Counted from the stretch's first letter, positions 9,663-19,139 are shown. The stretch: 64,000 nucleotides of DNA from Caulobacter sp. 602-2 (GCF_011043625.1 NZ_JAAKGT010000012.1:82113-146112); one strand, 5' to 3'. The notes: generated by a model not told the origin, from the letters alone. Made by a program: numbers and translations.

Positions 9663-10826
9663 ATGAGCGTGCTCGACGTCGAAAAGCCGGCCTTCATGGC
9701 CGAAGAGGACATCGCGATCTTCGAGGACGCGGTCGGCAAGTTCTTCGACGAGCACGCTCCTGAAAACGTCGTGGCGACCTGGCGCAAGAACCACTGCGTC
9801 GATCGCGCGATGTGGAACAAGGCGGGGGAGGCCGGTCTGCTCGGCCTCTCCACGCCGGAAGAATACGGCGGCTCCGGCGGCGACTATCGCCACGAGGTCG
9901 TCCTGATGGAGCAGCTGGGCAAGAAGGGCGTCGACGGCTTCGGCGCCAGCCTGCACAACGCCATCGTCATGCCGTACATCTTCCACTACGGCACCGAGGA
10001 GCAGAAGCAGCGGTGGCTGCCGCGCCTGTCGACCGGCGAGCTGGTCGGCGCGATCGCCATGACCGAGCCGGGCGCGGGCTCCGACCTGCAGGGCGTCAAG
10101 ACGTCGGCCAAGAAGGTCGGCAACCAGTACGTCGTCAACGGCTCCAAGACCTTCATCACCAACGGCCAGACGGCCAATCTCATCATCGTGGTGGCCAAGA
10201 CCGACCCGGCCGGCGGCGCCCGCGGCACCAGCCTGGTGGTGGTCGAAACAGACGGCGCTGAAGGCTTCGAGCGCGGCCGCAACCTCGACAAGCTGGGTCA
10301 CGAGGCCCAGGACACCTCCGAGCTGTTCTTCAACGACGTGAAGATCCCGACCGAGAACCTGCTCGGGACCGAGGAAGGCCAGGGCTTCTTCCAGCTGATG
10401 GCCCAGCTGCCGCAGGAGCGGCTGAACATCGCCGTGCAGGGCATGGCCACCATCGAGCGGGCGCTGGAGCTGACCATCGCCTACGTCAAGGAGCGCCAGG
10501 CGTTCGGCAAGCCGATCATCGCCTTCCAGAACACCCAGTTCGTGCTGGCCGAGTGCAAGACCGAAGCCACCGTCGCCAAGGTGTTCGTCAACCACTGCAT
10601 CGAGCGCCACCTGAAGGGCGACCTCGACGCCTCGACCGCCTCGATGGCCAAGTACTGGGTGACCGACCTGGAGAACAAGATCGTCGACCGCTGCCTGCAG
10701 CTGTTCGGCGGCTACGGCTTCATGAACGAGTACCCGATCGCCCGGATGTACAAGGACAGCCGCGTCCAGCGCATCTACGGCGGCACCAACGAGATCATGA
10801 AACTGCTGATCGCGAGGACGCTCTGA
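9663..10826 (+). CDS. Acyl-CoA dehydrogenase, long-chain type
   Basis: 387-residue FAD-dependent acyl-CoA dehydrogenase. The C-terminal motif is IYGGTNEIMK, with Gly at the place where short- and medium-chain enzymes carry the catalytic Glu. As in long-chain and isovaleryl-CoA enzymes, the base should be the Glu in LPQERLNIA, at residue 252. MTEPGAGSDLQG and FITNGQ form the FAD and substrate site. It follows the previous dehydrogenase gene after 2 bases, and its TGA overlaps the next ATG, so these genes form an operon. Confidence 0.9.
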   Translation: MSVLDVEKPAFMAEEDIAIFEDAVGKFFDEHAPENVVATWRKNHCVDRAMWNKAGEAGLLGLSTPEEYGGSGGDYRHEVVLMEQLGKKGVDGFGASLHNAIVMPYIFHYGTEEQKQRWLPRLSTGELVGAIAMTEPGAGSDLQGVKTSAKKVGNQYVVNGSKTFITNGQTANLIIVVAKTDPAGGARGTSLVVVETDGAEGFERGRNLDKLGHEAQDTSELFFNDVKIPTENLLGTEEGQGFFQLMAQLPQERLNIAVQGMATIERALELTIAYVKERQAFGKPIIAFQNTQFVLAECKTEATVAKVFVNHCIERHLKGDLDASTASMAKYWVTDLENKIVDRCLQLFGGYGFMNEYPIARMYKDSRVQRIYGGTNEIMKLLIARTL

Positions 10827-11179
10827 TGATGTTCGCCGACGCTCCGCCTCCGCCCCCTAACGACACCGCCCGCTCGGCCGTGGTCTGCATCAAGGCCGAG
10901 GGCCGCCGCCCGCTGCAGTTCTCCGGCAAGCTGGAGGGCAAGCGTCCCCAGCCCGGCGCCTTCGACCTGCCGCTGAAGCCCGGCGTCGAGCAGTGCAACA
11001 ACCTGCTGCGCTCCAAGATCGCCACCTGGACGCTGACAGTGAACACCTCGGGCTTCACGCCCTGCCGCCTGCCGCCGCCGGAGTTCGGCCAGCGCGTCGT
11101 CTATTCGGCCAAGGCCAGCGCCCGCGGCCTGACCTGCGCCCCGATCCACAAGTCGCCGATCGGGACCTGGAAGAAGTAG
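10826..11179 (+). CDS. Hypothetical protein in the fatty-acid operon
   Basis: 117 residues, starting MMFADAPPPPPNDTARSAVV, basic overall, with four cysteines and a proline-rich start but no signal peptide. Its ATG overlaps the stop of the long-chain dehydrogenase (TGATG), and the OsmC gene begins one base after its stop, so it is clearly co-transcribed. No family recognised. The tight coupling suggests a supporting role in lipid oxidation or redox defence, which is only a guess. Confidence 0.75.
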   Translation: MMFADAPPPPPNDTARSAVVCIKAEGRRPLQFSGKLEGKRPQPGAFDLPLKPGVEQCNNLLRSKIATWTLTVNTSGFTPCRLPPPEFGQRVVYSAKASARGLTCAPIHKSPIGTWKK

Positions 11180-11180
11180 C

Positions 11181-11696
11181 ATGTCGATCCACGTCGCCAT
11201 CGTCGACTGGAAGCTGGAGCCTGGGGCGGACTTCCCCAGGGGCCGTTACAGCCGCGCCCACACCCTGTCGTTCGACGGCGGGGTCACGGCGCTCGGCTCG
11301 GCTTCGCCGTCGGTGGTGCCGCTGCCCTGGTCGGACCCGGCGGGCGTCGATCCCGAGGAGATGTTCGTGGCGGCGCTGTCGTCCTGCCACATGCTGACCT
11401 TCCTCGACCTGGCCCGTCGCGCCGGCTTCTTCATCAGCGCCTATCGCGACAGGGCCGAGGGAACGATGACCCGGAACGAGCATGGGGCTCACTGGGTTAG
11501 CCATGTCGTTCTTCGTCCCGACATCGTCTTCGAGGGCGACGCGCCCGACGAAGCTAAGCTGGCGGCCCTGCACGAGGCCGCCCACCACGCCTGTTTCATC
11601 GCCAACTCGGTTCGGACGGATGTCCGGGTCGAGGCGGCGCTCGAAAACGCCCTGCAAAGCCTTTCCACTTCCAATGTTCACATTGGAAGTGGGTGA
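11181..11696 (+). CDS. OsmC/Ohr-family protein
   Basis: 171 residues. OsmC-type proteins reduce organic and lipid hydroperoxides using two conserved cysteines, seen here in LSSCHMLTFL and HHACFIANS. Members beside acyl-CoA dehydrogenases may deal with peroxidised lipids or by-product peroxide (inference). It starts one base after the previous stop. The last dozen residues (from about SLSTSN) and the TGA are encoded by a long inverted repeat, so the C-terminal tail may have been replaced or extended by that element. Confidence 0.85.
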   Translation: MSIHVAIVDWKLEPGADFPRGRYSRAHTLSFDGGVTALGSASPSVVPLPWSDPAGVDPEEMFVAALSSCHMLTFLDLARRAGFFISAYRDRAEGTMTRNEHGAHWVSHVVLRPDIVFEGDAPDEAKLAALHEAAHHACFIANSVRTDVRVEAALENALQSLSTSNVHIGSG

Positions 11697-11703
11697 AAAG
11701 GCT
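11658..11703. repeat. Long inverted repeat spanning the osmC stop codon
   Basis: CCACTTCCAATG (11665-11676) and CATTGGAAGTGG (11681-11692) form a perfect 12-bp stem with a TTCA loop. Outer arms AGCCTTT (11658-11664) and AAAGGCT (11697-11703) extend it across a GTGA bulge. No T-tract follows, so it is not a standard terminator. It could be an mRNA-stability hairpin or a miniature element. Confidence 0.75.
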
Positions 11704-11719
11704 TTGAAAACAAAAGTCT

Positions 11720-11737
11720 AGAGCGCGATCGCGCTCT
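11720..11737. promoter_or_regulatory. Perfect 18-bp palindrome upstream of the thiolase gene
   Basis: AGAGCGCGATCGCGCTCT is fully self-complementary and lies 41 bases before the thiolase ATG. It contains GCGATCGC. It may be an operator for fadA or a dispersed palindromic element. Confidence 0.45.
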
Positions 11738-11778
11738 GGGGCCAACACACTTAAAAGATCGCAGGAAGGAGCCATTCA

Positions 11779-12984
<1,206 letters not shown>

Positions 12985-12996
12985 TCCTAATGTCGT

Positions 12997-13130
12997 AACC
13001 CCTCATCCTCCCACGCCGCGATGCGGCGCGGGCCCCTCCTTCTCCCTTTGGGAGAAGGGCGCGCAAGGGTCCACCTCTCCCATGGGGAGAGGGAGGGGCC
13101 CGGCCCGAAGGGACGGGAGGGTGAGGGGGT
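12997..13130. repeat. Long intergenic inverted repeat, family 1, inside the fadA-fadB gap
   Basis: CCCCTCATCCTCCC at 12999-13012 is matched by GGGAGGGTGAGGGG at 13115-13128. Two further hairpins lie inside (CTTCTCCC...GGGAGAAG and CCTCTCCC...GGGAGAGG). Related to the elements at 46575 and 57172. It separates fadA from fadB and could attenuate or process the shared transcript. Confidence 0.8.
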
Positions 13131-13158
13131 ACGGCCTCAAAATCTGAGGAACATCACC

Positions 13159-15342
13159 ATGGAAAACTTCAAGATCGAGGTCGACGGCGACGGCATCGCC
13201 CTGGTCACCTTCGACGTCCCCGGCCGTTCGATGAACACCCTGACCGCTTCGGTGATCAAGGAAGTCGGCGAGCTGGTCGAGACCATCAAGACCGACGCGG
13301 CCATCAAGGGCGTCGTCATCACATCGGGCAAGGCCTCGGGCTTCTGCGCCGGCGCCGACCTTGGCGAACTGGGCGGCTCGGGCGGCCTGGGCGGCAATGA
13401 CCTGCAAGCCGCGTTCGACGCCGGCTTCGCGCTCAACAAGGCCTTCCGCGGCCTGGAAACCAGCGGCAAGCCGGTGGCCGCGGCCATCAACGGCCTGGCG
13501 CTGGGCGGCGGCCTGGAATTCGTCCTGGCCACGCACTACCGCGTGGTCGCCGACCTGCCGAAGCTGCAGCTGGGCCTGCCGGAAGCCAAGGTCGGCCTGC
13601 TGCCGGGCGGCGGCGGCACCCAGCGCCTGACCCGCCTGATGGGCGTGATGGCCGCGGCCCCCTACCTGCTCGAAGGCAAGTCGATGAAGCCGGCCGAGGC
13701 CCTGGGCCTCAAGGTCGTGCACGAAGTCGTGCCGGCCGGCACGGAAGTCGAGGCCGCCAAGACCTGGATCAAGACCAAGGGCGACCCGGTCGCTCCCTGG
13801 GACAAGAAGGACTTCAAGATCCCCGGCGGCGGCCCCTACACCCCAACCGGCGCCCAGGTGTTCATCATGGGCAACGCCATGCTGCGCAAGAACACCTACG
13901 GCAACTATCCGGCCCAGCAGAACATCATGAAGGCCGTCTATGAAGGCCTGCAGGTTCCGTTCGACGCCGCCATCCGCATCGAGACCCGCTACTTCATCAA
14001 GACCCTGATGACGCCGCAGGCCAAGGGCATGATCCGCACCCTGTTCCTGTCCCTGCAGGAGCTGGGCAAGGGCGCTGGCCGTCCGGCCGGCGTGCCGCAC
14101 TACGACGTCAAGAAGGTCGCCGTCCTGGGCGCCGGCATGATGGGCGCGGGCATCGCCTACGTCCAAGCCATGGCCGGCATCGAGACCGTCCTGATCGACC
14201 AGTCGCAAGAAGCCGCCGACAAGGGCAAGGGCTACGCCGAGGGCCTGGTCAAGAAGGCCGTCTCGCGCGGCAAGATGACGGCCGAGAAGGGCGAGGCCAT
14301 CCTGGCGCTCATCCACCCGACCGCCGACTACGACAACGTCAAGGGTTCGGACTTGGTCATCGAGGCCGTGTTCGAGAATCGCGACATCAAGGCCGACGTG
14401 ACCAAGAAGGCCGAGGCCCAGCTGGCCGACACGGCCATCTTCGGCTCCAACACCTCGACCCTGCCGATCACCGGCCTGGCCGAGGCTTCGGTGCGTCCTG
14501 CCTCGTTCATCGGCATCCACTTCTTCTCGCCGGTCGACAAGATGGGCCTGGTCGAGATCATCATGGGCGAGAAGACCAGCCAGGAAGCCCTGGCCAAGTC
14601 GATCGACTACGTCCTGAAGATCAAGAAGACCCCAATCGTCGTCAACGACAGCCGCGGCTTCTACACCTCGCGCTGCTTCGGCACCTTCGTGCAGGAAGGC
14701 ATGGAGCTGCTGAGCGACGGCATCGCGCCTGCGATCATCGACAATGTCGGCCGCGCCACCGGCATGCCGCGCGGTCCGCTGGAAATGCACGACGACGTCG
14801 CGCTGGACCTGTCGCACAAGATCGCCGTCCAGACGAAGAAGGACCTCGGCGACAAGTACGAGGAGCGTCCGTTCACCGCGATCATCGCCAAGATGGTCGA
14901 GGATCTGGGCCGCTACGGCCGCAAGAACGGCAAGGGCTTCTACGACTATCCGGAAAACGGCCCCAAGACCCTGTGGCCGGGCCTCTCGGACTTGGTCGAA
15001 GTGACCGTGAAGGACGCCGACAAGGCGCTGATCGAGCAGATCCGCACCCGCCTGCTGTACCGCCAGGCCGTCGAGGCCGCGCGCTGCTTCGAGGAAGGCG
15101 TGATCGTCGATCCGCGCGAAGCCGACGTTGGGGCCATCCTGGGCTGGGGCTTCGCGCCCTGGACCGGCGGTCCGATCAGCCTGATCGACGGCGTGGGCGT
15201 GGCCAAGTTCGTCGAGACCCTCGACCAGCTGGCCGCGGCCTACGGCTCGCGCTTCACCCCGCCGGCCCTGCTGCGCGAGATGGCCGCCAAGGGCGAGACC
15301 TTCTACGGCCGCTTCGGCGTCAAGGAGAAGGCGGCCGCCTAA
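13159..15342 (+). CDS. fadB: Multifunctional fatty-acid oxidation protein (enoyl-CoA hydratase / 3-hydroxyacyl-CoA dehydrogenase)
   Basis: Carries out hydration and NAD-dependent oxidation in beta-oxidation. 727 residues. The N-terminal crotonase domain shows GLALGGGLEF and LPEAKVGLLPGGGG; the NAD-binding Rossmann motif VLGAGMMGAGIAYV begins near residue 322; the 3-hydroxyacyl-CoA dehydrogenase domains show IGIHFFSPVDKM and GRKNGKGFYDY. The ATG at 13159 follows GAGGA; an upstream extension in frame is intergenic repeat. It works with the fadA product next to it. It could equally be called fadJ; the family is certain, the symbol less so. Confidence 0.92.
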   Translation: MENFKIEVDGDGIALVTFDVPGRSMNTLTASVIKEVGELVETIKTDAAIKGVVITSGKASGFCAGADLGELGGSGGLGGNDLQAAFDAGFALNKAFRGLETSGKPVAAAINGLALGGGLEFVLATHYRVVADLPKLQLGLPEAKVGLLPGGGGTQRLTRLMGVMAAAPYLLEGKSMKPAEALGLKVVHEVVPAGTEVEAAKTWIKTKGDPVAPWDKKDFKIPGGGPYTPTGAQVFIMGNAMLRKNTYGNYPAQQNIMKAVYEGLQVPFDAAIRIETRYFIKTLMTPQAKGMIRTLFLSLQELGKGAGRPAGVPHYDVKKVAVLGAGMMGAGIAYVQAMAGIETVLIDQSQEAADKGKGYAEGLVKKAVSRGKMTAEKGEAILALIHPTADYDNVKGSDLVIEAVFENRDIKADVTKKAEAQLADTAIFGSNTSTLPITGLAEASVRPASFIGIHFFSPVDKMGLVEIIMGEKTSQEALAKSIDYVLKIKKTPIVVNDSRGFYTSRCFGTFVQEGMELLSDGIAPAIIDNVGRATGMPRGPLEMHDDVALDLSHKIAVQTKKDLGDKYEERPFTAIIAKMVEDLGRYGRKNGKGFYDYPENGPKTLWPGLSDLVEVTVKDADKALIEQIRTRLLYRQAVEAARCFEEGVIVDPREADVGAILGWGFAPWTGGPISLIDGVGVAKFVETLDQLAAAYGSRFTPPALLREMAAKGETFYGRFGVKEKAAA

Positions 15343-15373
15343 GGCTCGCTTTCGCCCTTCAGGCGAAATGAGG

Positions 15374-15405
15374 AGGCCCGGCGGCGACGCCGGGCCTTTT
15401 TCTTT
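15374..15405 (+). terminator. Intrinsic terminator after fadB
   Basis: AGGCCCGGCG (15374-15383), loop GCGA, CGCCGGGCCT (15388-15397), then TTTTTCTTT. A strong, textbook structure 31 bases after the stop. Confidence 0.9.
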
Positions 15406-15497
15406 GCGCCGCCGCATCAATGCCGCCATCGCCGCGCCCCATCGGCCGGATACCTCGACCTTCACCGCGCGTTGTCAGCCGGAAGCAGGGATTCTGG

Positions 15498-16145
15498 ATG
15501 GCCGGCAGGCGATCGACAGTTCGCCGCAAGAGGCCTTTCACCCTCGCCCTGATCGTGGCGAGCGGCCTGCACGTGCTGCTGGGCGTGGGGCTGCTGGCCG
15601 GGATCAAGGTGATGCCGCCGCTGGTCGAGCAGAACCTGATCGTCGACCTGGTGGACGCCGCCCCGCCGCCCGCGCCGCGCGTCGAGGCGCCGGCCGCCCC
15701 GGCCGCTGCGCCGGCGGCCCCGAAGGCGCCTCCGGCCCGCGCTGTCGTTCCGCCGCCTCCGCCCGCCCAGGTGGCTGCGGCGCCCGCGCCGAGCCCGGCG
15801 CCAGCCGCGCCCGAGGCGCCGCGCGCCGCCGTCGCCCCGCCGGGTTTCAAGTCGAGGGGAACGCCCACGCCCGGCGGCGATGATCTGCGCACGGCCGCGC
15901 GCCAGGGCGGGGGTTGCAACCACGCCGACCTCTACCGCCTGACCAAGGCCGAACGCGCGGCCTGCGACGACAAGCTGGGGATCAAGGCCAAGGACGCGCC
16001 GATGTACGCGGTGATCGACCAGGCCAAGAAGGACTTCTTCGACGGCGCCTGCAAGAAGGACGACGAGTGGTGCCTCTACCGCACCGGCCAGGGGCCGTAT
16101 CCGGGCCTGCTGGCCCTGATGAAGAAGAAAAAGAGCGACTGGTGA
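15498..16145 (+). CDS. TonB/TolA-like inner-membrane protein with Pro-Ala-rich linker
   Basis: 215 residues. A basic N-terminus is followed by one hydrophobic helix (LALIVASGLHVLLGVGLLAG, about residues 16-38) with a Ser-x-x-His pattern like the TonB N-terminal helix that contacts ExbBD. Residues about 55-115 are Pro/Ala-rich, as in the periplasmic spacer of TonB or TolA. The C-terminal part holds four cysteines and does not look like the TonB receptor-binding domain. It sits beside a convergent TonB-dependent receptor. It may be a divergent energy-coupling protein (inference). Start ATG 15498; the frame is open further upstream. Confidence 0.6.
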   Translation: MAGRRSTVRRKRPFTLALIVASGLHVLLGVGLLAGIKVMPPLVEQNLIVDLVDAAPPPAPRVEAPAAPAAAPAAPKAPPARAVVPPPPPAQVAAAPAPSPAPAAPEAPRAAVAPPGFKSRGTPTPGGDDLRTAARQGGGCNHADLYRLTKAERAACDDKLGIKAKDAPMYAVIDQAKKDFFDGACKKDDEWCLYRTGQGPYPGLLALMKKKKSDW

Positions 16146-16146
16146 G

Positions 16147-16248
16147 GGCCCCCTCAGTCGCTCCGCGACAGCTCCCCCAGAGGGGGAGCATCTTCTTCTA
16201 GATCCTTCCCCTCTGGGGGAGGTGGCCCGGAGGGCCGGAGGGGGTCCC
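16147..16248. repeat. Intergenic inverted repeat, family 1b
   Basis: CCCCCTC...CTCCCCCAGAGGGGGAG, a short spacer, then CCCCTCTGGGGGAGG and GGAGGGGGTCC. Almost the same element occurs at 61624-61719, and the first bases of another copy close the window at 63979. It lies between convergent genes. Confidence 0.85.
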
Positions 16249-16255
16249 ACGACAC

Positions 16256-16284
16256 GAAAAAGGGCGGCCCTTGCGAGCCGCCCT
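16256..16284 (-). terminator. Intrinsic terminator of the TonB-dependent receptor gene
   Basis: AGGGCGGC (16261-16268) pairs with GCCGCCCT (16277-16284). On the minus strand the hairpin is followed by TTTTTCGTG. It lies 28 bases past the receptor stop. Confidence 0.85.
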
Positions 16285-16311
16285 TTCCGTGTTCGAACCC
16301 GAACCCTTCGC

Positions 16312-18339
16312 CTACCAGCTCTTGCTGACGCTCAGGAACAGGCGGCGTTCGACTTCCAGGCCGGCGCTCTGGCGCTGGCGGTTGTCGCCGAGGTTCTGGC
16401 CGCTGATCGCCACGGTCACGCCGTGGTCGAAGGTGCGGGCCACGCGGCCGCCGATGGCGGCGTAGCTTTCGATCTTCACCAGGCGCGGGTTGGCGCCGAC
16501 GGCGTACAACGCATAGGCCTCGTGGTCGCCCACCAGGGTGACGAAGCCGTCGGCCGTCCAGGCGCCGCCGGTCCAGCCCAGCGAGGCGTTGGCGCGGTTC
16601 TCCGGCGTGGTCGCGCCGAAGGCGGCCGAGCGCAGCAGCGGCGAGAAGCCGGCCAGCGGCTCGTCGTCCACCTCGGTGTGGGTCCAGTCGGCGTTCCAGC
16701 GGAAGCCGGCGCCGAACTCGCCCGAGGCGGCCAGCTCAAAGCCGTTCATCTTGCTCTCGCCGATGTTGCGGTAGCTGAGCACCGGCAGGCTGACCTGCGT
16801 GGCGGGCACGTCGATCTGGGCCGAGGTCGGCTGGCCCTTCACGTCCTCGGTCTTCTGGATGAAGGCCTTGGCGCTGATCTGGGCCTTGATGGCCGGCAGG
16901 GCGCGCTCATAGGTCAGCTGGTAGTTGGTGACGATCGCCGGTTCCAGGGTCGGGTTGCCGGCCAGGCCCAGGGTGTAGGGACCGACGCTGACGCGGGCCT
17001 GCAGGGCGCCCAGGTCGACCAGGGTCGGCACCTGCACGCCGCGGGCGGCGCTGGCCTTGAAGGTGTCGGCGTCCGTGGCGCGCCAGACGAGGCCCAGGTT
17101 CCACGACGGCTCTTCGATCTTGCGATCCCAGTAGCCGTTGCCCAGCGGCGGCGAGCCGGCCGGGAAGGCGCCGTCGCGCGACAGGTCCAGGCTGTCGTAG
17201 CGGCCGGCGGCGGTGAAGGCGAGCTTGTCGCTGATCGCCCAGTTCCACATCGCCGAGGCCGACAGCACGTCGTAGCTGACTTCCGCGCCGCCGATCGGGG
17301 CGGTGTTGACCTCGTTGTGGCGGTATTCGCCGCCGAGGCGGATCGTGTGCTTCGCGCCGATCTTGAACAGGTCCTGGGCCGAGACGACCGTGATCTTGTT
17401 CTCGAAGCGCGCCTTCTGGCCGAGGATCAGGTGCTTGGCGGTCAGGTCGTTCTGGTAGGCCGAGAGCTGCAGCTGGCCGGCCTTGGTGTCGGCGGTCAGC
17501 GTGCCCTTCAGCGAGCTCGTCAGGTACTTGCTGGGCGAGTAGGCGTAGTTGGACAGCATGTCGCTGACCTGGACGTTCGAGTACGAGCCCTCGACGCGCA
17601 GCTCGGCCTTGTCGGTCAGCTGGGTGACGGTGTCGATGTTGGCCGAGATCTTGGCCGGGTCGTTCAGCTGGCTCTTGGCCACGCCGGCGACGGTGCTCTT
17701 GAACTCGTCGCTCTGGCTGGCGCCGCCCGAGACGCGGGCGCTGAAGCGCTCGCCCAGCTTGAAGGTCTTGGCCAGCGAAACCTCGCCGTAGCCGAAGTTG
17801 CCGCCGCGCACGGTGATGTCGCCGGCGTCGTCGAACTTCGGGTTGACGGTGATGATGTTGACCACGCCGCTGACGGCGTTGAAGCCGAAGAGCGCGCTGT
17901 TGGGGCCCTTGACGACCTCGATCTGGCGGATCTCCGACAGCTGCACGGGCAGGGTGGCCCAGGCGGTGTAGCCGTAGTGGTCGAGATAGACCTGACGGCC
18001 GTTGATCAGCACCAGCAGGCGCGGCGACATGGCCTGGTTGTAGCCGCGAACGCTGACGTCGGCGGCGCCGGCGCCCCAGGTCGTGACGTCCAGGCCGGCC
18101 ACGCGCGACAGGATGGTCGGCAGGTCGACGGCGCCCGAGCGGGTGATGTCGGCGGCCGAGATGATGGTCATGTCCACCGGCGCTTCGGTCGAGCGCTGCG
18201 GGGCGCCCGTGGCGCTGGTGGTGACCGGCTCGTTGAACAGCTGCTCGAGCGAGCCGTAGTCGATCGATTGGGCGTGAGCGGCCGAGGCGGCGGCGACGAG
18301 GAGGCCCGCGGAAACGCCGGCCAGGAGAGTCTTCTTCAT
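16312..18339 (-). CDS. TonB-dependent outer-membrane receptor, type associated with YfiR-like proteins
   Basis: 675 residues. A Sec signal peptide (MKKTLLAGVSAGLLVAAASA, cleavage near AHA-QS) is followed by a plug domain (about residues 45-165: ISAADITRSGA, ILSRVAGLDV, VVKGPNSALFGFNAVSGVVN) and a beta-barrel ending in FLSVSKSW with a terminal aromatic residue. Such receptors import scarce nutrients using TonB energy. The plug start (SLEQLFNEPVTTSATGAPQR) is typical of receptors encoded beside YfiR-type proteins. It forms a pair with the gene 26 bases upstream, and a LacI-type palindrome lies before the pair. The substrate is unknown. Confidence 0.9.
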   Translation of the reverse strand: MKKTLLAGVSAGLLVAAASAAHAQSIDYGSLEQLFNEPVTTSATGAPQRSTEAPVDMTIISAADITRSGAVDLPTILSRVAGLDVTTWGAGAADVSVRGYNQAMSPRLLVLINGRQVYLDHYGYTAWATLPVQLSEIRQIEVVKGPNSALFGFNAVSGVVNIITVNPKFDDAGDITVRGGNFGYGEVSLAKTFKLGERFSARVSGGASQSDEFKSTVAGVAKSQLNDPAKISANIDTVTQLTDKAELRVEGSYSNVQVSDMLSNYAYSPSKYLTSSLKGTLTADTKAGQLQLSAYQNDLTAKHLILGQKARFENKITVVSAQDLFKIGAKHTIRLGGEYRHNEVNTAPIGGAEVSYDVLSASAMWNWAISDKLAFTAAGRYDSLDLSRDGAFPAGSPPLGNGYWDRKIEEPSWNLGLVWRATDADTFKASAARGVQVPTLVDLGALQARVSVGPYTLGLAGNPTLEPAIVTNYQLTYERALPAIKAQISAKAFIQKTEDVKGQPTSAQIDVPATQVSLPVLSYRNIGESKMNGFELAASGEFGAGFRWNADWTHTEVDDEPLAGFSPLLRSAAFGATTPENRANASLGWTGGAWTADGFVTLVGDHEAYALYAVGANPRLVKIESYAAIGGRVARTFDHGVTVAISGQNLGDNRQRQSAGLEVERRLFLSVSKSW

Positions 18340-18365
18340 GGATATGTCTCTTGTGCTGGCGGCGA

Positions 18366-18890
18366 TCAGACTTCGCGGATCATCATGCGGAAGGCGGACT
18401 TGAAGACCGCGCCCACGGCCGCGGCGGCGCCGCGGTTGACGATGATCTCGACCTTGGGATCGGCCGACACGCTCATGACGCAGGCGCCGCTGGCGGCGCA
18501 GGACGCGTCCGAACCGATGGTGATGATCTTCTTGGCCTTGGCGGCCGCGCCCACGGGGGCGGCGTTGACGCCGGTGGTGACGTAGAGGGCGGCCACGCCG
18601 CCCACGCCCGAGACGGCGCCGGCTTCGACCGGCTTGGCCGTCAGGGTCAGGGTCCCGGTGTTCAGGCCGCCGCCGATGGCGGCCATGACGGCGTTCTTCT
18701 CGGCGACCGAGGCCGGCTTGGACGGGTCGAACACGACGCCCAGCACCGCCTTGCCGGTGGGGCCGTTCTCGAGGAAGGTCAGCGCGCGGCCGGCGATCTG
18801 CACGTCCTTGGCGGCGTCGGCATGGGCGCTGATCGGCGCGATGGTGAGGAGCGCCGCGGCCAGCGCCACGACGGGTTTCTTCTTCGACAT
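18366..18890 (-). CDS. Exported YfiR-like (DUF4154-like) protein
   Basis: 174 residues with a clear Sec signal peptide (VVALAAALLTIAPISAHA). The remainder alternates short hydrophobic strands; two cysteines lie close together (SCAASGACVMSV, probably a disulfide), and the end reads VEIIVNRGAAAAVGAVFKSA, resembling the closing motif of YfiR proteins (Phe-x-Ile-Asn with Ala residues). YfiR-type periplasmic proteins regulate membrane diguanylate cyclases and are often paired with this kind of TonB receptor. No cyclase gene is adjacent here. Family membership is tentative. Confidence 0.55.
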   Translation of the reverse strand: MSKKKPVVALAAALLTIAPISAHADAAKDVQIAGRALTFLENGPTGKAVLGVVFDPSKPASVAEKNAVMAAIGGGLNTGTLTLTAKPVEAGAVSGVGGVAALYVTTGVNAAPVGAAAKAKKIITIGSDASCAASGACVMSVSADPKVEIIVNRGAAAAVGAVFKSAFRMMIREV

Positions 18891-18960
18891 TCTGTTGAAA
18901 TCCCCTGCCCTTTGTTGGGCTTGTGGGCGGGGTGATGGCGCGCTGGGTGTAAAGAAGACG

Positions 18961-18999
18961 TAACGGCGACGAGGTGACGCCGTTATGCAAACGTTTGCA
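18961..18999. promoter_or_regulatory. LacI-type operator palindrome beside an inverted repeat
   Basis: TGCAAACGTTTGCA at 18986-18999 is a perfect 14-bp palindrome of the kind bound by LacI/GalR-family repressors. Directly next to it, TAACGGCG (18961-18968) and CGCCGTTA (18978-18985) form a second dyad. Both lie 70-110 bases upstream of the YfiR-like gene. They suggest sugar-responsive control of the receptor pair (inference). Confidence 0.5.
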
Positions 19000-19139
19000 C
19001 TGGTCGGGTATCCGACAGTGAGACAACTTCAGGTCAGCAAGTGACCTTGCGTTATGGAAGGTCTATTCGCGTCGTGGCCTGATCTTGAGTTGTATTTGGA
19101 CAGAATGTCGCAGTCCGAACTTATTTCAGATCGCGCGGG

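Noticed and set aside
13021..13158. N-terminal extension of the FadB frame
   Set aside because: It lies in a palindromic repeat, and a good ribosome-binding site precedes ATG 13159, where the crotonase domain begins.
13003..15465. An 820-codon minus-strand frame opposite fadB (similar ones lie opposite acs, lysS, the dehydrogenases, divL and PBP1A)
   Set aside because: Same GC artefact; the plus-strand product is a clear enzyme family with complete active site, and the antisense product has none.
16222..18585. A 787-codon plus-strand frame opposite the TonB receptor
   Set aside because: The minus-strand frame has a signal peptide, plug and barrel; the plus-strand one has no recognisable domain.
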